DNA from: Elmis aenea
Taxonomy: Eukaryota; Arthropoda; Insecta; Coleoptera; Elmidae
DNA: 64,000 nucleotides
Direction: 5' to 3'
Assembly: GCA_947652605.1 (NCBI GenBank)
Contig: OX393577.1
Span: forward strand, 9,424,868-9,488,867
Part shown: in pieces, positions 1-10,298 of the stretch
Layout of the letters: each line of letters begins with the position of its first letter
Numbering within the stretch: the stretch's first letter is position 1
Notes under the pieces: model-generated
The model's database searches: none
What the model saw: only the letters and a program-made list of their open reading frames with translations
Told to the model about the DNA's origin: nothing
Made by a program: the position numbers and the translations under genes

Positions 1-268
1 TTTAGACAACTCTTTCAGATTTCCTAGGTCACAATCAATTCAAGTTAGTTCAACTACACATCGTCCCCAACAATTCACACTGTTACAACATGAAACACGA
101 GATAGTAATGTTACTGAAATTTCTAGTGTAAGTGAACCCATAGAAGTTATTACAATTAGTTCTTTAGAAAAAGAAATAGAATTCATAAATGAAAGTGTTG
201 ATAATATTGGAGCCTATACCAGGAACATCGAGAGATCTTACGACGCTAAACAATTTACTTGGATTTAA
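1..268 (+). CDS. Terminal exon of a THAP-type gene (5' part outside the window)
   Basis: An open frame entered from upstream ends with TAA at 266-268. It matches 18136-18422 and 33840-34126, where the full exon is visible behind a TTACAG|G acceptor in phase 1. The encoded tail of about 95 residues is rich in Ser, Thr, Gln and acidic residues, has no recognisable domain, and ends in FTWI. The link to a THAP gene comes from the exon upstream in the following unit (16689-16878). That exon is frameshifted there, so this exon may belong to a decayed gene although its own frame is intact. Confidence 0.5.
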   Translation, partial: LDNSFRFPRSQSIQVSSTTHRPQQFTLLQHETRDSNVTEISSVSEPIEVITISSLEKEIEFINESVDNIGAYTRNIERSYDAKQFTWI

Positions 269-714
269 AAATATACTTTGTATACGATACTTCTGTATTG
301 TACATACTGTATGTTTTATAACAATTGATCTCTTTGGGTAAATATTTGTTTTGTTCAGAATGTTATGTTTTTGTTTTGTAAAAGTAATTGTTTGCATGAT
401 GTGCATATTTTGTTATTTGATAATATCAAACAACTGATAAATATCTTGCAAAGGAGACTGCACACGCATGATCCTCTTGTTCGTATATTTTATCCTGCGT
501 TCGTGTTTATCAAATGCAAGTTTCTTACGATACTAAATATTTTACTTGGGTTATTACAGTAATTTTTTGATATCTTGTGTTAATTGTATAAATTTCTGAT
601 TTTTATATACATTCCTCTAATGATAATATATTTGTTGTTTTAATAGTCTGTTTTATTTCTTTACTTTAATGAAATAATAAATAATAAATTTGATAAAGAC
701 CCGCCCCTTTTTTA
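269..714. other. AT-rich 3' flank of the THAP exon
   Basis: No gene is seen. The stretch follows the THAP stop codon and is probably its 3' UTR and flank; AATAAA-like motifs occur around 660-690. The small open frames on both strands have no recognisable content. The same sequence is repeated in units B and C, and unit C is cut inside it at 34376. Confidence 0.5.
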
Positions 715-1925
715 CATAGCCAACTTCATTCATAAGGTGCTTTCCATTTGATTTCGTAAGTACACCCTACTGCACTGATACGAGTTACTCCGAACAACCT
801 GCACCTAGAGTCAAATGGAACATGCCGGTAAGGTGTAAGAAGTTCTGTGCATATAACTATAGGTTATGTTTATGTTGAACAAGTGTTACATCTTGCTTGT
901 GTATTATGCAAAATAATTAGCAGTTGCAATAAAGAGTGTGCAAACTGCATATCTAAAAATTAAATCGGCGGCTATAGTAGCACTGCTTAAAAATAACTTT
1001 TTTATTAGTCCATACCGTTTTGGGCCCTACTAAAATCTTCTTCACTTACTTTTAATTGATAAATATCATTACCTTCATCTAAAAGAGTCAATGTTTTGAA
1101 CGTGGACATGGTAGACTTATTAATTTGACAAACGTGAGCAAACCAACATAACCTCAAAACGTGATTAGTGCAACTTGCTCCGTCTAAAAGGTAGGTGCAG
1201 TAGGGGGCAGGGGAAGGTTACTCGGATACGGTTCCGTGCGTTTCACTTGTGCCAAATGGAACACATCAGAACTGTTTGGAGTAACTCTGAGCTGTTCTTT
1301 ATGTCAAATGGAAAGCACCTATAATTCGCTACGCTACTTATATGGCCGTCCCAATTGACCATAAACGTCGTTCCCAGGTAAACGTCAAAAAAGTACGTCA
1401 ACTGGCGCTCCCTGTGAAGTATATCAATAACTATATTTTTCAAATTGACAGTTAGTCTCATATTTCTGTAAAACTTTGGACTTGAATAATAATTATTTAC
1501 CTGTAAAAATAACCAACAGCAATCAACTTCGCTTATGGGAAATTTCCTGAGGTAAATATGTGCTTTACCAATCTCACAACTTTTTGACGGGTTTGTTGCT
1601 TTGCTAAAAAGTATTTATACTTGTTCCAAATTCAGTGAAAATTGCGAATTAAACCATGAAGAATATTTGTTATAACTATTCATAAAAATGTTTGGGGAAT
1701 TTTTCTTAACTTGAACATTTAACTGCCATTATTAGTATTAACAATGTATTAACATGACGTTTTTGAACATAAATGACATTTAAAATACATCACTGAGGGC
1801 GCCACCTGACGTACTATTTTGACGGCTGATTCTGACTTTTCACAACAATGAAAAATTTGGAATTGGGACGGCCATATAAGTAGCGAGGAAAACAGACGAG
1901 CCGATTATGAATGAAGTTGGCCATG
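715..1925. mobile_element. Non-autonomous TIR element, interrupted by a MITE in unit A
   Basis: The ends are inverted copies: CATAGCCAACTTCATTCATA at 715 and its near-complement ending at 1925 (ATGAATGAAGTTGGCCATG). A second inverted block, CTTATATGGCCGTCCCAATT, lies near 1334, with its complement at about 1861-1883. No coding capacity is seen. The intact 622-bp version is at 18869-19490 in unit B. In A its left arm is split by the 586-bp MITE at 735-1320. No clear target duplication was found, so the exact ends and superfamily are uncertain. Confidence 0.7.
735..1320. mobile_element. 586-bp MITE with ATA target duplication
   Basis: The ends are perfect inverted repeats, AGGTGCTTTCCATTTGA at 735-751 and TCAAATGGAAAGCACCT at 1304-1320. 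Weaker inverted similarity continues inward (GAGTTACTCC on the left, GGAGTAACTC on the right). ATA at 732-734 is duplicated at 1321-1323, and unit B has the empty site with a single ATA. A 3-bp target site would suit PIF/Harbinger, but an AT or TA reading cannot be excluded from one insertion. There is no transposase. Confidence 0.88.
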
Positions 1926-2091
1926 CTTTTTTAAATCGTATTTAGCCACCTAGAGGCGTTAAATGTTACTATTAGCATGTAGTAATTCACGCCATCCGCT
2001 TGGCACCGCCACAAACAGTGAACTGGCCTACCATTCATAGACAAGTTGTCTATGCTACCATCTAGAGTGGCGATTCTATACCTGTTCTGTG

Positions 2092-2191
2092 GCCACAGCG
2101 CTCTTTGAAAAATACGCACGTCGTATGCTAACGTCAATTTTGAAACAAATTATTATTGCAAAACAAAACTGTAAACAACATCACCACAACC
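2092..2191 (+). promoter_or_regulatory. Duplicated upstream block of the saposin-like gene
   Basis: About 100 bp just upstream of the ATG at 2227 recurs, strongly conserved, upstream of the broken paralogue (5053-5146) and in unit B (19657-19756 and 22618-22711). The most constant core is TTTGAAAAATACGCACGTCG followed by TATGCTAACGTCAATTTTGA. Its place directly before exon 1 suggests promoter and 5' UTR. I see no decisive TATA box or initiator, so the regulatory role is inference. Confidence 0.45.
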
Positions 2192-2226
2192 AAATTTTAA
2201 GTTATTTGGACATAAATAAATTTCTA

Positions 2227-4823
2227 ATGGATTTCAAAATTTTATTTGTGATTTATAGTTTATTTTTAGTTGTAGGTAAGTACACCAACTCAAAGTAAAA
2301 ATGAAAGCGCGAATTTTTTACTTTGTTTTTATTTTAGATGCTAATCCTGTAATTAAAAGTTTCGAAGACCAGTGGAATTACACCATAACTTCTGATAAAA
2401 CTCCTATTTTGAATAGTGAATCAGCTCGTGAAGGAGACAATTTTTTGTGCACAGTTTGTGACGCAGGTAAGAACCCCAATTTATGTTTATAATAAAGACA
2501 GTGTAGACAAATTGGTGTAAAATTTTAACGTAGCGTTATTTTTTGAACAATTATTCTAAATCAAAACTCTTATTAGGTACAACTCTATTGACTGAAGGAT
2601 AGTTAAGTATTAGTCTACAAAAAGTTGTTCAATATGCATTTTCTTACGACTTTATTAGTGCTAATATCTGGCGTCTATGTTTAAGAAAACTTTTACAAAA
2701 TTGTTTCCATGCTATTCCAAATCTAAACAGGTAAAATTAAATATGTGTATGTCCTTTTATTACAAATTTTAATGTGAATCCTGTTTAACTTGTCACAAAT
2801 GTATTCACACTCTTTATAATTCATTGATTTAAGCGAAGCAAACTTCAGAATATTATGATGCTTGTGCAGTTATCCCAGGAGCAATCTTTTGATATTGTTC
2901 AGTTTTTAACTATTAACTATAAGGTATAGTTAAGTTAAACTTAATGTAAAAATTTCCAAAATGTAGCAAAGCTAAGATCAAAGGAATTAAATACTATCTT
3001 GCAAAATTACCCTCTTTTAAATTTGTACACAGGTTTAACTAGCACGAGGTACAACAATATGTACCTTCGTCAAAATGAATAGGTAAATTGCTTTAAAACA
3101 ATAAAAAGTCCAATAATTAAATAAAAACTTTTATGGATTTAAACATTCGCAACGAACTAAAAAAAAATCGACGTACTAAATAAAAGACATTTTTTAAGAT
3201 CTCTTGGTCATACTTGCTAAAAAGATTTAAAAATGATTTTATAGTCAAGTTAGTGCCCAATAGTATTGGATTTAGCAGTGTCTTGAGTAAAACTATTAAC
3301 AAGGCCTTACAATTATCTCACTATCTTACAAAAGAGCCATTCAGCCACGCTTCAGATTAAATAAAAATAGAAAATAGATGCAGTTCAATTGATTTAATAT
3401 TAATATCTGCCGCACATTGATCAACAACTTTCATTCTTTCAGTTCCATTACATTACCAAGTCATAGCTTTGATGTATATTTAAATTAAATCAGATTATCT
3501 ATATGGAAAATGTAACAATAAAACTGGAATATTGTAGAAATGAGTGTATTCCACATGCATACAGTAAAGCTAAAGTCGAAATTACCATTAATTTCTCCTA
3601 AGAAGACATGTTCTGTTAGTTATGTGTGTAATCTACAGGGTCAGCTTACAGCCTAGACATTGTTGATTATACAAGGAAATTACTTTTTTTTGCTCAATCA
3701 TGAATGTTAAACAACATTATTATTAATTTTAGTACACATATATATTAAGATCGTAACGATATCTGCAAATAACTTTGTTAAATATGTCTTTTATTCTTAT
3801 TTGCAGGTTTTCTTGGTGCACTTCTAATTAATAATTATTACAAGTATTGATTTGTACGCGTAGTGTTTTTAAATACAATTTTATTAAAACTTATGTTAAC
3901 GTCTTATTTTAGTTGCTAAAACAATAAAAAATACGGATATTGAAGGAATTACAAATTTAGTGAAAAAGCCCGCTACAGATACTTGCTACACTTTTGGTAG
4001 CGGGTTTGGGTGGAATAAAACAAAATGCGATGAAGAGATCGATAAATTATATTCCAAAATAGGCGCTATTAATTTTGCCAAAGATATAGGTAAGTAAGTG
4101 CAAAATTCTGTGATAATAGCCTGCCAAGGGCATGTGGAGATGATAGCTATAATTTATGACGTGCATGTTAATTATTTTTCTATTATTGGACTAAGAGCTA
4201 CGTCGAAACTTTGAGTAATTGATAAATTACCGGAATTACGTTTGTTTACAGTGACTTGATTAATATTTGTTCAATTTTAACGAAGTTACATGACTTTAAA
4301 TATTAATTTAACGTGAACCAAAAAAAAATATGCTGAGAAGCAATTAATATTTAATGTTTTTAGCTATTCAAGGTTTTCTGGAATAGAATTTTTTTTTTGT
4401 TTAGTATTAATTTTCTCTTAAATCACAATATTTTATCAGTGTTTATTTAGAACCGGTTGGTTTGCGCTACTGATTACTTATCATCGGTTTTAAGCGTAGA
4501 GCTCTTACTGTATTAACAAATTTTGGTTGGTGTTGTGTTGGAAGTTGTTTTATTTTGTCGATTTAGTTTGCTGCTTAAGACATTGCTTTGACCAAAATGA
4601 CAATACATTATTAATGTTCACCTTTTTTTCTTCCAAAATAGCTTCCGAAGTGATGTGCGGCATGGCGCTAGGAAAAACGTGTGAGGTTAAGAAACCCGCA
4701 CCAAAACCTACTACTACTCCTCGCCCGTCGTCGAACTCGTCAAAAAACAGCTTTAATTTTTTAATCTTAACTCTATTATTAGTTTTTACCAAAATAATTA
4801 CAGTTATGTTCTTGCATTTTTGA
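2227..4823 (+). CDS. Secreted, GPI-anchor-type saposin-like protein, copy A
   Basis: Four exons: 2227-2275, 2338-2466, 3913-4089 and 4642-4823. All three introns are phase 1 with GT-AG ends, and they give 178 residues. Residues 1-16 form a signal peptide with a hydrophobic core. Six cysteines follow the spacing C-x2-C-x26-C-x13-C-x25-C-x7-C, which matches the saposin-B fold (saposins, NK-lysin, amoebapores), whose members bind or disturb lipids. A Pro/Thr/Ser linker (PAPKPTTTPRPSSNSS) and a hydrophobic C-terminal tail ending MFLHF suggest a GPI anchor at the cell surface. An N-glycosylation-type NYT lies in exon 2. The start is the first ATG that gives the signal peptide. Compared with copy B the exons are far more diverged than the introns. 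The lipid or membrane role is inferred from the fold only, and no gene name is recognised. Confidence 0.78.
2472..2682 (+). pseudogene. Decayed copy of the paralogue's last exon inside intron 2
   Basis: The first part of intron 2 is homologous to the last exon and 3' flank of the broken paralogue at 5640-5840. Shared tracts include CCAATTTATGTTTATAATAA and TTTTAACGTAGCGTTATTTT. The frame here is broken by a stop where the paralogue reads a lysine (GGTGTAAAAT versus GGTGAAAAAT). Reading through the donor of exon 2 would give a short alternative end (GKNPNLCL, stop at about 2490). This shows that the two genes of the unit arose from one older duplication. Confidence 0.6.
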
Positions 4824-5052
4824 TGTGCGTTATGATAGAAACGATATGTAACAATTATTTTGTACAATTGATCATCTTAACCGATTATTAAAATTCCTGT
4901 TTAAATGTTGTTATTTAAATGTTTGCAATCGTTGTACATACACATAGTTTATGTTTAGTTGTTAGCTTTGAGTAGTAGGTTAACAAATTGAAGCCGAACG
5001 CAGTGAGTTCAGTTTCACTCCGCCTTTGCAAGACGAATTTTGTTAAAAGACA

Positions 5053-5724
5053 GCCACAGCACACTTTGAAAAATACGCACGTCGTATGCTAACGTCAATT
5101 TTGAGACATAAATCATTATTGCAAACCAAAACTGTAAATAACAACGAAAATGGCTCATTATGTGCAACATGTGCAATATGTGCAATGTGTGCAATGTTCT
5201 TTGAACAGAAATAAAGTTGTGGTGGCTTTTAAATTTTAAAATTTATCTGTGATTTATAGTTGTAGGTAAGTACACCAACTCAAGCTAAAAATGAAAGCGT
5301 GAAGTTTTTACTTTGTTTTTATTTTAGATGCTAATCCTGTAATTAAAAGTTTTGAAGACCAGTGGAATTACAGAATAACGTCTGATAAAAATCCTATTTT
5401 GAGTAGTGAATCAAAAACTCATGTGTTACCTCCACCAGCAAAGTGAACAGTATGTTTTGAATTTTTTAAAAATCAAATCTAAACTTTAAATAGTCAATGT
5501 TTTGTACTTCTGAATTTTAGGGCAAAGAAGAACCGGAACCTTTGAACGTTATGAAAAAAATGGCTCTCGGTAATTCATCAGCTCCTTCAGGTGATTCTAT
5601 TCGATCCTGGATACCTTGCTGTGGTTGTAAACTAGGAAGACCCCCAATTTATGTTTATAATAAAAACACTGTAGACAAATTGGTGAAAAATTTTAACGTA
5701 GCGTTATTTTTTGAAAAATTCTAA
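5053..5724 (+). pseudogene. Broken paralogue of the saposin-like gene, copy A
   Basis: The upstream block (5053-5146), exon 1 region, intron 1 and start of exon 2 repeat the layout of the gene at 2227. The ATG and part of the signal peptide are lost in the exon-1 equivalent (5221-5265). The exon-2 equivalent starts at 5328, keeps the DANPVIKSFEDQWNY motif, then diverges and meets TGA at 5444. A separate exon-like frame (5521-5724, behind TTTTAG) codes for 67 residues with PCCGCKLGRPP near the middle; it does not resemble saposin. No splice choice joins it in frame to the earlier exon. A short TGTGCAA repeat (about 5163-5203) is one unit shorter in B. The last exon could still serve another transcript. 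Confidence 0.6.
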
Positions 5725-5947
5725 ATCGAAAATCTTATTACAACTCTATTGACTCAAGGATAGTTTAGTATTAGGCTACATAAAGTCAAATAAGCATTTT
5801 CTTACGACTTTATTAGTGCTAATCAGAGCTAATATGTAGCGTCTATGTAGGGTCCGCAGCCCAAGTAATCAAATCAATACCATTAAGTGAATCAAATTAT
5901 TGTGTTGCATGGGATTTGCTTTGCGAAAGGTATAACAATCGTAAAAT

Positions 5948-8775
5948 CGCTGGGTTAGAATTATAAGGGTGTATGTAACAATTTTGGCACTATATGAGTT
6001 ATCAATACTATAATGTTCTATGTTACACATAGAACGTTTAGAACCAGATTTTGTGTACGTCAGGCATACGGTTATGGTTTTATGTGCACAAATTTAAAGT
6101 TTTATGTCGTAAAAATTTTTGCTGGGAGTGACACAGTTCTATGTTATACATAGAACTTATCGTTAAGATATACTGATGTATTTAATTTAAAGACACTCTT
6201 AGGACTTTATTGTTGTTATTGTAAGTGTAAGTGTTATGAGTATATTTATGTTTATACCAGTGTTTTTTGTATAAAAAATGAGTGAAAGTGAGCAGGAAGG
6301 CGAGTTTTACGAAGGAGGGTATGATTCTGATAAAGATCGGGAATGGGAACCGAATAGAAGAATTGAAAATAGGTATGTAAATAGTTAGGTTAAGTTGTGT
6401 TATTTAACTTTTTACATTCTTTAGCAGTACTTCCTGCAGTGACAGTGATAATGAGGAAGAGCGGCAAGAGAGAGCCTCGAATAATTCCGAAGGTGATTAT
6501 TTTTGTGTTAATTCATTTCAGTCAAGTATGCTACATAATTTAATTTTTTGTAAAGGTGATGATTTGCCACCAATTTCTTTGTCATTGCAAGAGAATTTTA
6601 CAAGAAAACGGAAGAGATGCCCAGAGAACTGGGCGTCAAATATGCGGAAGGAAAAACGAGCTAGAGGACTAGAATACGTCACCGCAAAAAAACGCATTAT
6701 TCCAGCGAAATCTGTCAAAGCAAAAAATTGCAACAACTGCACTCATAAGTGCACTTCCATTATAAGTAATGAAGAACAACAGCAGCTTTTTCGGGATTTC
6801 TATTCTTTGGACCGAGCGGCCAAAAGCATGTTTATTGCGGCCAACTGCGATGTATGTGTCCCTGAACGAAGAAGAAAAGGCAAAAACAATGTAAATTCTA
6901 AAAAAAAGCAGACGTTTTTATATTTCTTTAAAGTAAAAGAAAGGAAAGTACAAGTTTGCAAGCAGTATTTCCTTTCAACCCTTGATGTCAGTCAAAAAAC
7001 TGTTTATAACTCTTTGAAGAAGAGAAATACCGACACAAATACTCCACAAAGATCGGAACAAGGAAAGCACACAAAAAAGAAAATTTCGGAACAAGAAACA
7101 GAAAACGTTAAAATCCATATCAACTCTTTTCCTCGTGTCGATTACCACTACTGTCGGGCCGATACTAATAGACAGTACCTAGAAGGTATTTTGTCTGTAA
7201 AAAAAATGTACGATCTATATGTTCAACAAATGATCGAAAGAGAGCTGCCAACCGTAAAGCTCTCGCAATATCGATTTATTTTTTCCAACTACTTCAATAT
7301 ATTTTTTCACAAACCCAAAAAAGATCGTTGCAATGTTTGTGAGCTTAACAGGCTTCAAACATCTGATAAAGAACATGAAAGAAACAGAGAAGAAGAGTAC
7401 TTGAAGCACATTCAAGAAAAAGAGGGGGCTAGAAAAGATAAAAACTGTGACAGAGAAAGTAGAAAAACGGTACTGAGTTTCGACATGCAAAATGTTTTGA
7501 CATGCCCCAAGGCTGAGGTTTCATCTTTTTATTACAAATCTAAAATGTCTGTATATAATCTAACGGCACATCTGGCGCCAACTGGACAAGTTTACTGTGC
7601 AATTTGGCCAGAAGTATTAATGGGCCGGAAAGGCAATGACATCGCCAGTGCGCTTGTCAAGATTCTTAAAGATGTAGTTTCAACAAATCCTAATATTACT
7701 GCGTTGACATTATGGAGTGATAGCTGCGTCCCTCAAAACCGAAATTCGGTCATTTCGTATGCACTTGCTCATTTCCTGATAAACAATCCTAGTCAACTAA
7801 ATACTGTAACGGTGAAATATTCGACCCCTGGCCATTCATGTGTCCAGGAGATTGACTCAGTCCATAGTGTCATTGAACGTGTACTTTCCAAAGTCGAATA
7901 CTATTCACCTGTGTCTCTTCTGCGAGTGTTACTCAAAGTTAACAGTAAAAAACCTTATACAGTACTTCAGATGAAAAGTACGGACTTTTTAGATTACCAA
8001 TCTCTAGCAACGTGTTATAATTACAATGAAGTGCCTTACACAAAGATAGCCGTTTTACAAATTGAAAAAGGACGCTATCAAATTTCCTACAAATTAACTC
8101 ACGATGAGGATGAAGATTTCAGAGTAGTGAATATAAAACCCACAACAAGAACTTCCACGGAAACAAGCTTTTTATTTTTTCCTACTCCAAAAATCTCAAC
8201 AAGAAAAGATGAATTTCCTTTGGCTAAGAGTAATGCCATAAAAAGTATGTTGCCATACATGCCTAAAGCAGATCAGGACTATTTCAAAGCTGTCATTCCA
8301 TGTATGATTACAATTAAGGAAAAAGGAATAATAGGGAAGAAACCAAAAGGACGGCGAGAGACGATAAAAGAAACGGAACAAAATAAACGAAAAGTTAGAG
8401 TGCCTGGAAAAATGTAAAATTTGCGCCAAAAATACGTAATTAAATAAAACAATTTTTTTTAAATGGAATTATTGATTATTTTGCTAAATTATTATAGTTT
8501 ATTTTGTTTAAGGTTCTATGCTAAGTTCAGAATAAAGCTAAATTGGTAAAAAAAAGTTGTATGTTTTTTTTTTTAAATTTTGTTGTTGGACCCAATTACT
8601 GAATTTTTGAATTTTTTTTAAGTCTATATGATCCCCATTGTGTACCATGGTTTTGACAATATCAGCAGCCAAATTTACTCTAAAAAGAACCTTTTTACCA
8701 GGGGTCCAAATTTGAAAGTGGTTTATCTCAAAAGAACCTCTGTGTAACATACATCCTTATAATTTTAAGCCAGCG
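5948..8775 (+). mobile_element. Autonomous-looking DNA transposon, 4-bp target duplication (Sola-like?)
   Basis: The inverted ends start CGCTGGGTTAGAATTATAAG (5948) and, on the complement, CGCTGGCTTAAAATTATAAG (from 8775); similarity runs for about 30 bp. AAAT at 5944-5947 is repeated at 8776-8779, and unit B has the undisturbed site. Two near-perfect palindromes of the form GTTCTATG-N5-CATAGAAC sit at about 6014-6034 and 6136-6156, and a half motif near 8512. They are candidates for transposase binding. It carries one spliced transposase gene (6278-8417). The 4-bp target and DDE layout suit the Sola group, but that assignment is a guess. Confidence 0.85.
6278..8417 (+). CDS. DDE-type transposase with two exons
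   Basis: Exon 1 is 6278-6372 (ATG inside the element), the intron is 6373-6424 (GTATGT to TTTAG, 52 bp) and exon 2 is 6425-8417. Together they give 695 residues without a stop. The N-terminus is acidic and Ser-rich. A cysteine cluster follows (CNNCTHKC, then CDVC at about 172-175). The core shows FDMQ (Asp at about 385), LWSDSCVPQNRN (Asp at about 464) and GHSCVQEIDSVHS (Glu at about 507), a plausible catalytic DDE triad. It would cut and paste its own element in the nucleus. The frame is intact in a young insertion missing from unit B, so it may be active. A start at 6528 would lose the acidic region. Confidence 0.8.
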
Positions 8776-9339
8776 AAATGTTAATCTTTCATCATATCAA
8801 ATCGTTTTGGCATATACCTAACATAGCAAAACCTACTTCGTCAGCATTGCGTGATTTATTAGATGAATTTTCTAAAAACTTACGATCGTTGAATAATTTG
8901 AAAATTGTCACAGATCAATGGGATCTTTTAATAGGGTATTTGATTTGCCAAAAACTAGATTCGGAAACAGTTGCAAAATGGGAGGAATATTCGGTAAGCA
9001 TTGAACTTCCATCTCTTCAAGATTTGAAATCATTCATTGAACTTAGAGTCGAATTGCTCAAAAATTTAGAAATAAATAAAATCGCGAAAAACATCGAAAA
9101 ACCCACATCAACAAAATATAAATATAAAACGTCAAATGTCAAAAGTTTCGCTACATATGGTGACGTCTGTATTGTTTGTAATGATTCGTATAAAATCCAT
9201 GTCATTAAATCTTTGCATCAATTGCCTAAATAGTGGTCATATTGCTAAAAATTGTAAGTCATCAAGTTGCAGAAAATGCAATTCTAAACACAACACATTG
9301 CTACATTTTGATCGAACTTAACCTGTAGCAGAAACAATT

Positions 9340-10298
9340 CCAAACCAGGTAGCAATGACAAACCATTGTATCGATCATGGACATCGTGATGTTTTGCTTT
9401 CAACAGTGGTCATTCGTGTGTTTGATAATCATTTAGCTGCTCACAGTTGTAGAGTTTTGTGCGATTCAGGATCGCAATCAAACTTCATAACATCAGACTT
9501 GTGTAAGAAATTGGGTTTTGAGCAATTCGAGCTTTCCGTGACCGGTATCAATCAGATTTCTTCCACATTAAACCGTAAGTGTAACATTTGTTTACAATTT
9601 CGCATCAACACTTACAACACATATATCTTGCTTCGTTATATCGGAAATTTGCAAAAGTATACCAAGTACTACTATCAATATTGCATCGTTTGAAATACCC
9701 ACAAATCTAAAATTGGCAGATCCCAATTTTAATAAACCAGCTTGTATCGATATGCTCATCGGAGCTCAATTGTTTTGGCAACTTATTTGTGTTGGACAGG
9801 TAAGTTTGGGAAGCAGTACGCCTATCTTACAAAAAACTAGATTTGGGTGGATTGTATCAGGTAGCATTGTTTCTAATACATCGAAAACAACATTTTGTAA
9901 TTTAAATCATATCGATAAAGTTCAAGATACTTTAAAACGGTTTTAGGAAATCGAAGAATGTGAAATTTCTCGCGTTCTTTCTGACGAAGAACAAGCATGT
10001 GAAACTCATTTTAAATCACACACAACAAGAGATGAGACTGGTCGTTTCATAGTAGCCATTCCTTTTAAACAATCCATCAATCAGTTTGGAGATTCATATC
10101 AATCAGCTTCAAAAGGTTTTCGATCCCTAACAACCAAACTAAATGCAAACCCTTCGTTACTTAACATGTATTCACAATTTATGGGTGAATATGAGTCGCT
10201 TGGTCACATGACTAAACTTGTTTCAAATTCGCAAATTCCCGTTTGTATATTACCCCACCATGGTGTAGGTATATAAACAGAGCAGCCAGACTACTAAG
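9340..10298 (+). pseudogene. BEL/Pao protease and N-terminal RT remnant
   Basis: Residues around CRVLCDSGSQSNFITSD (9445-9500) carry the aspartic protease DSG motif of the Pao DUF1758 type. The frame shifts near 9600. The downstream ACIDMLIGAQLFW and LQKTRFGWIVSGS (9713-9945) belong to the end of the protease region. A TAG at 9944 stands where related elements usually have Trp (KRF-stop-EIEE). The frame continues into the RT N-terminus to about 10275, ending with another shift. This part would cleave the polyprotein and begin the polymerase domain; here it is dead. Confidence 0.75.

Larger units (their letters stand above)
5849..9321 (+). pseudogene. BEL/Pao gag remnant, split by a DNA transposon
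   Basis: The reading frame from 5849 to 5947 (motif NYCVAWDLLCERYNN) resumes at 8780 with HHIKSFWHIP and TSSALRDLLDEFSKN, typical of the DUF1759 region of Pao gag polyproteins. The frame then shifts near 9190. The CCHC knuckle, CINCLNSGHIAKNC, is read in a different frame (9136-9321). In life this protein would package the element's RNA into particles. It is not functional here, being 5'-truncated, interrupted by 5948-8775 and frameshifted. Confidence 0.75.

Noticed and set aside
164..562. Small frames in the THAP 3' flank
   Set aside because: The minus-strand frame is antisense to the THAP exon; the plus-strand one is AT-rich 3' flank with no support.
2089..2298. 69-codon frame covering exon 1 as a separate gene
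   Set aside because: Its second half is the signal peptide exon, and it reads through the GTAAGT donor into intron 1. The upstream part is the non-coding conserved block.
4550..4867. Minus-strand open frame opposite exon 4 of the saposin-like gene
   Set aside because: It is the shadow of the Pro/Thr/Ser linker and hydrophobic tail; splice sites and divergence pattern support the plus strand.
5163..5203. TGTGCAA repeat as a CRISPR or regulatory array
   Set aside because: Units are 7-9 bp and contiguous without spacers; it is a simple sequence repeat that differs by one unit between copies.
7215..8429. Minus-strand frames inside the transposase
   Set aside because: They are shadows of the 695-codon spliced plus-strand transposase.
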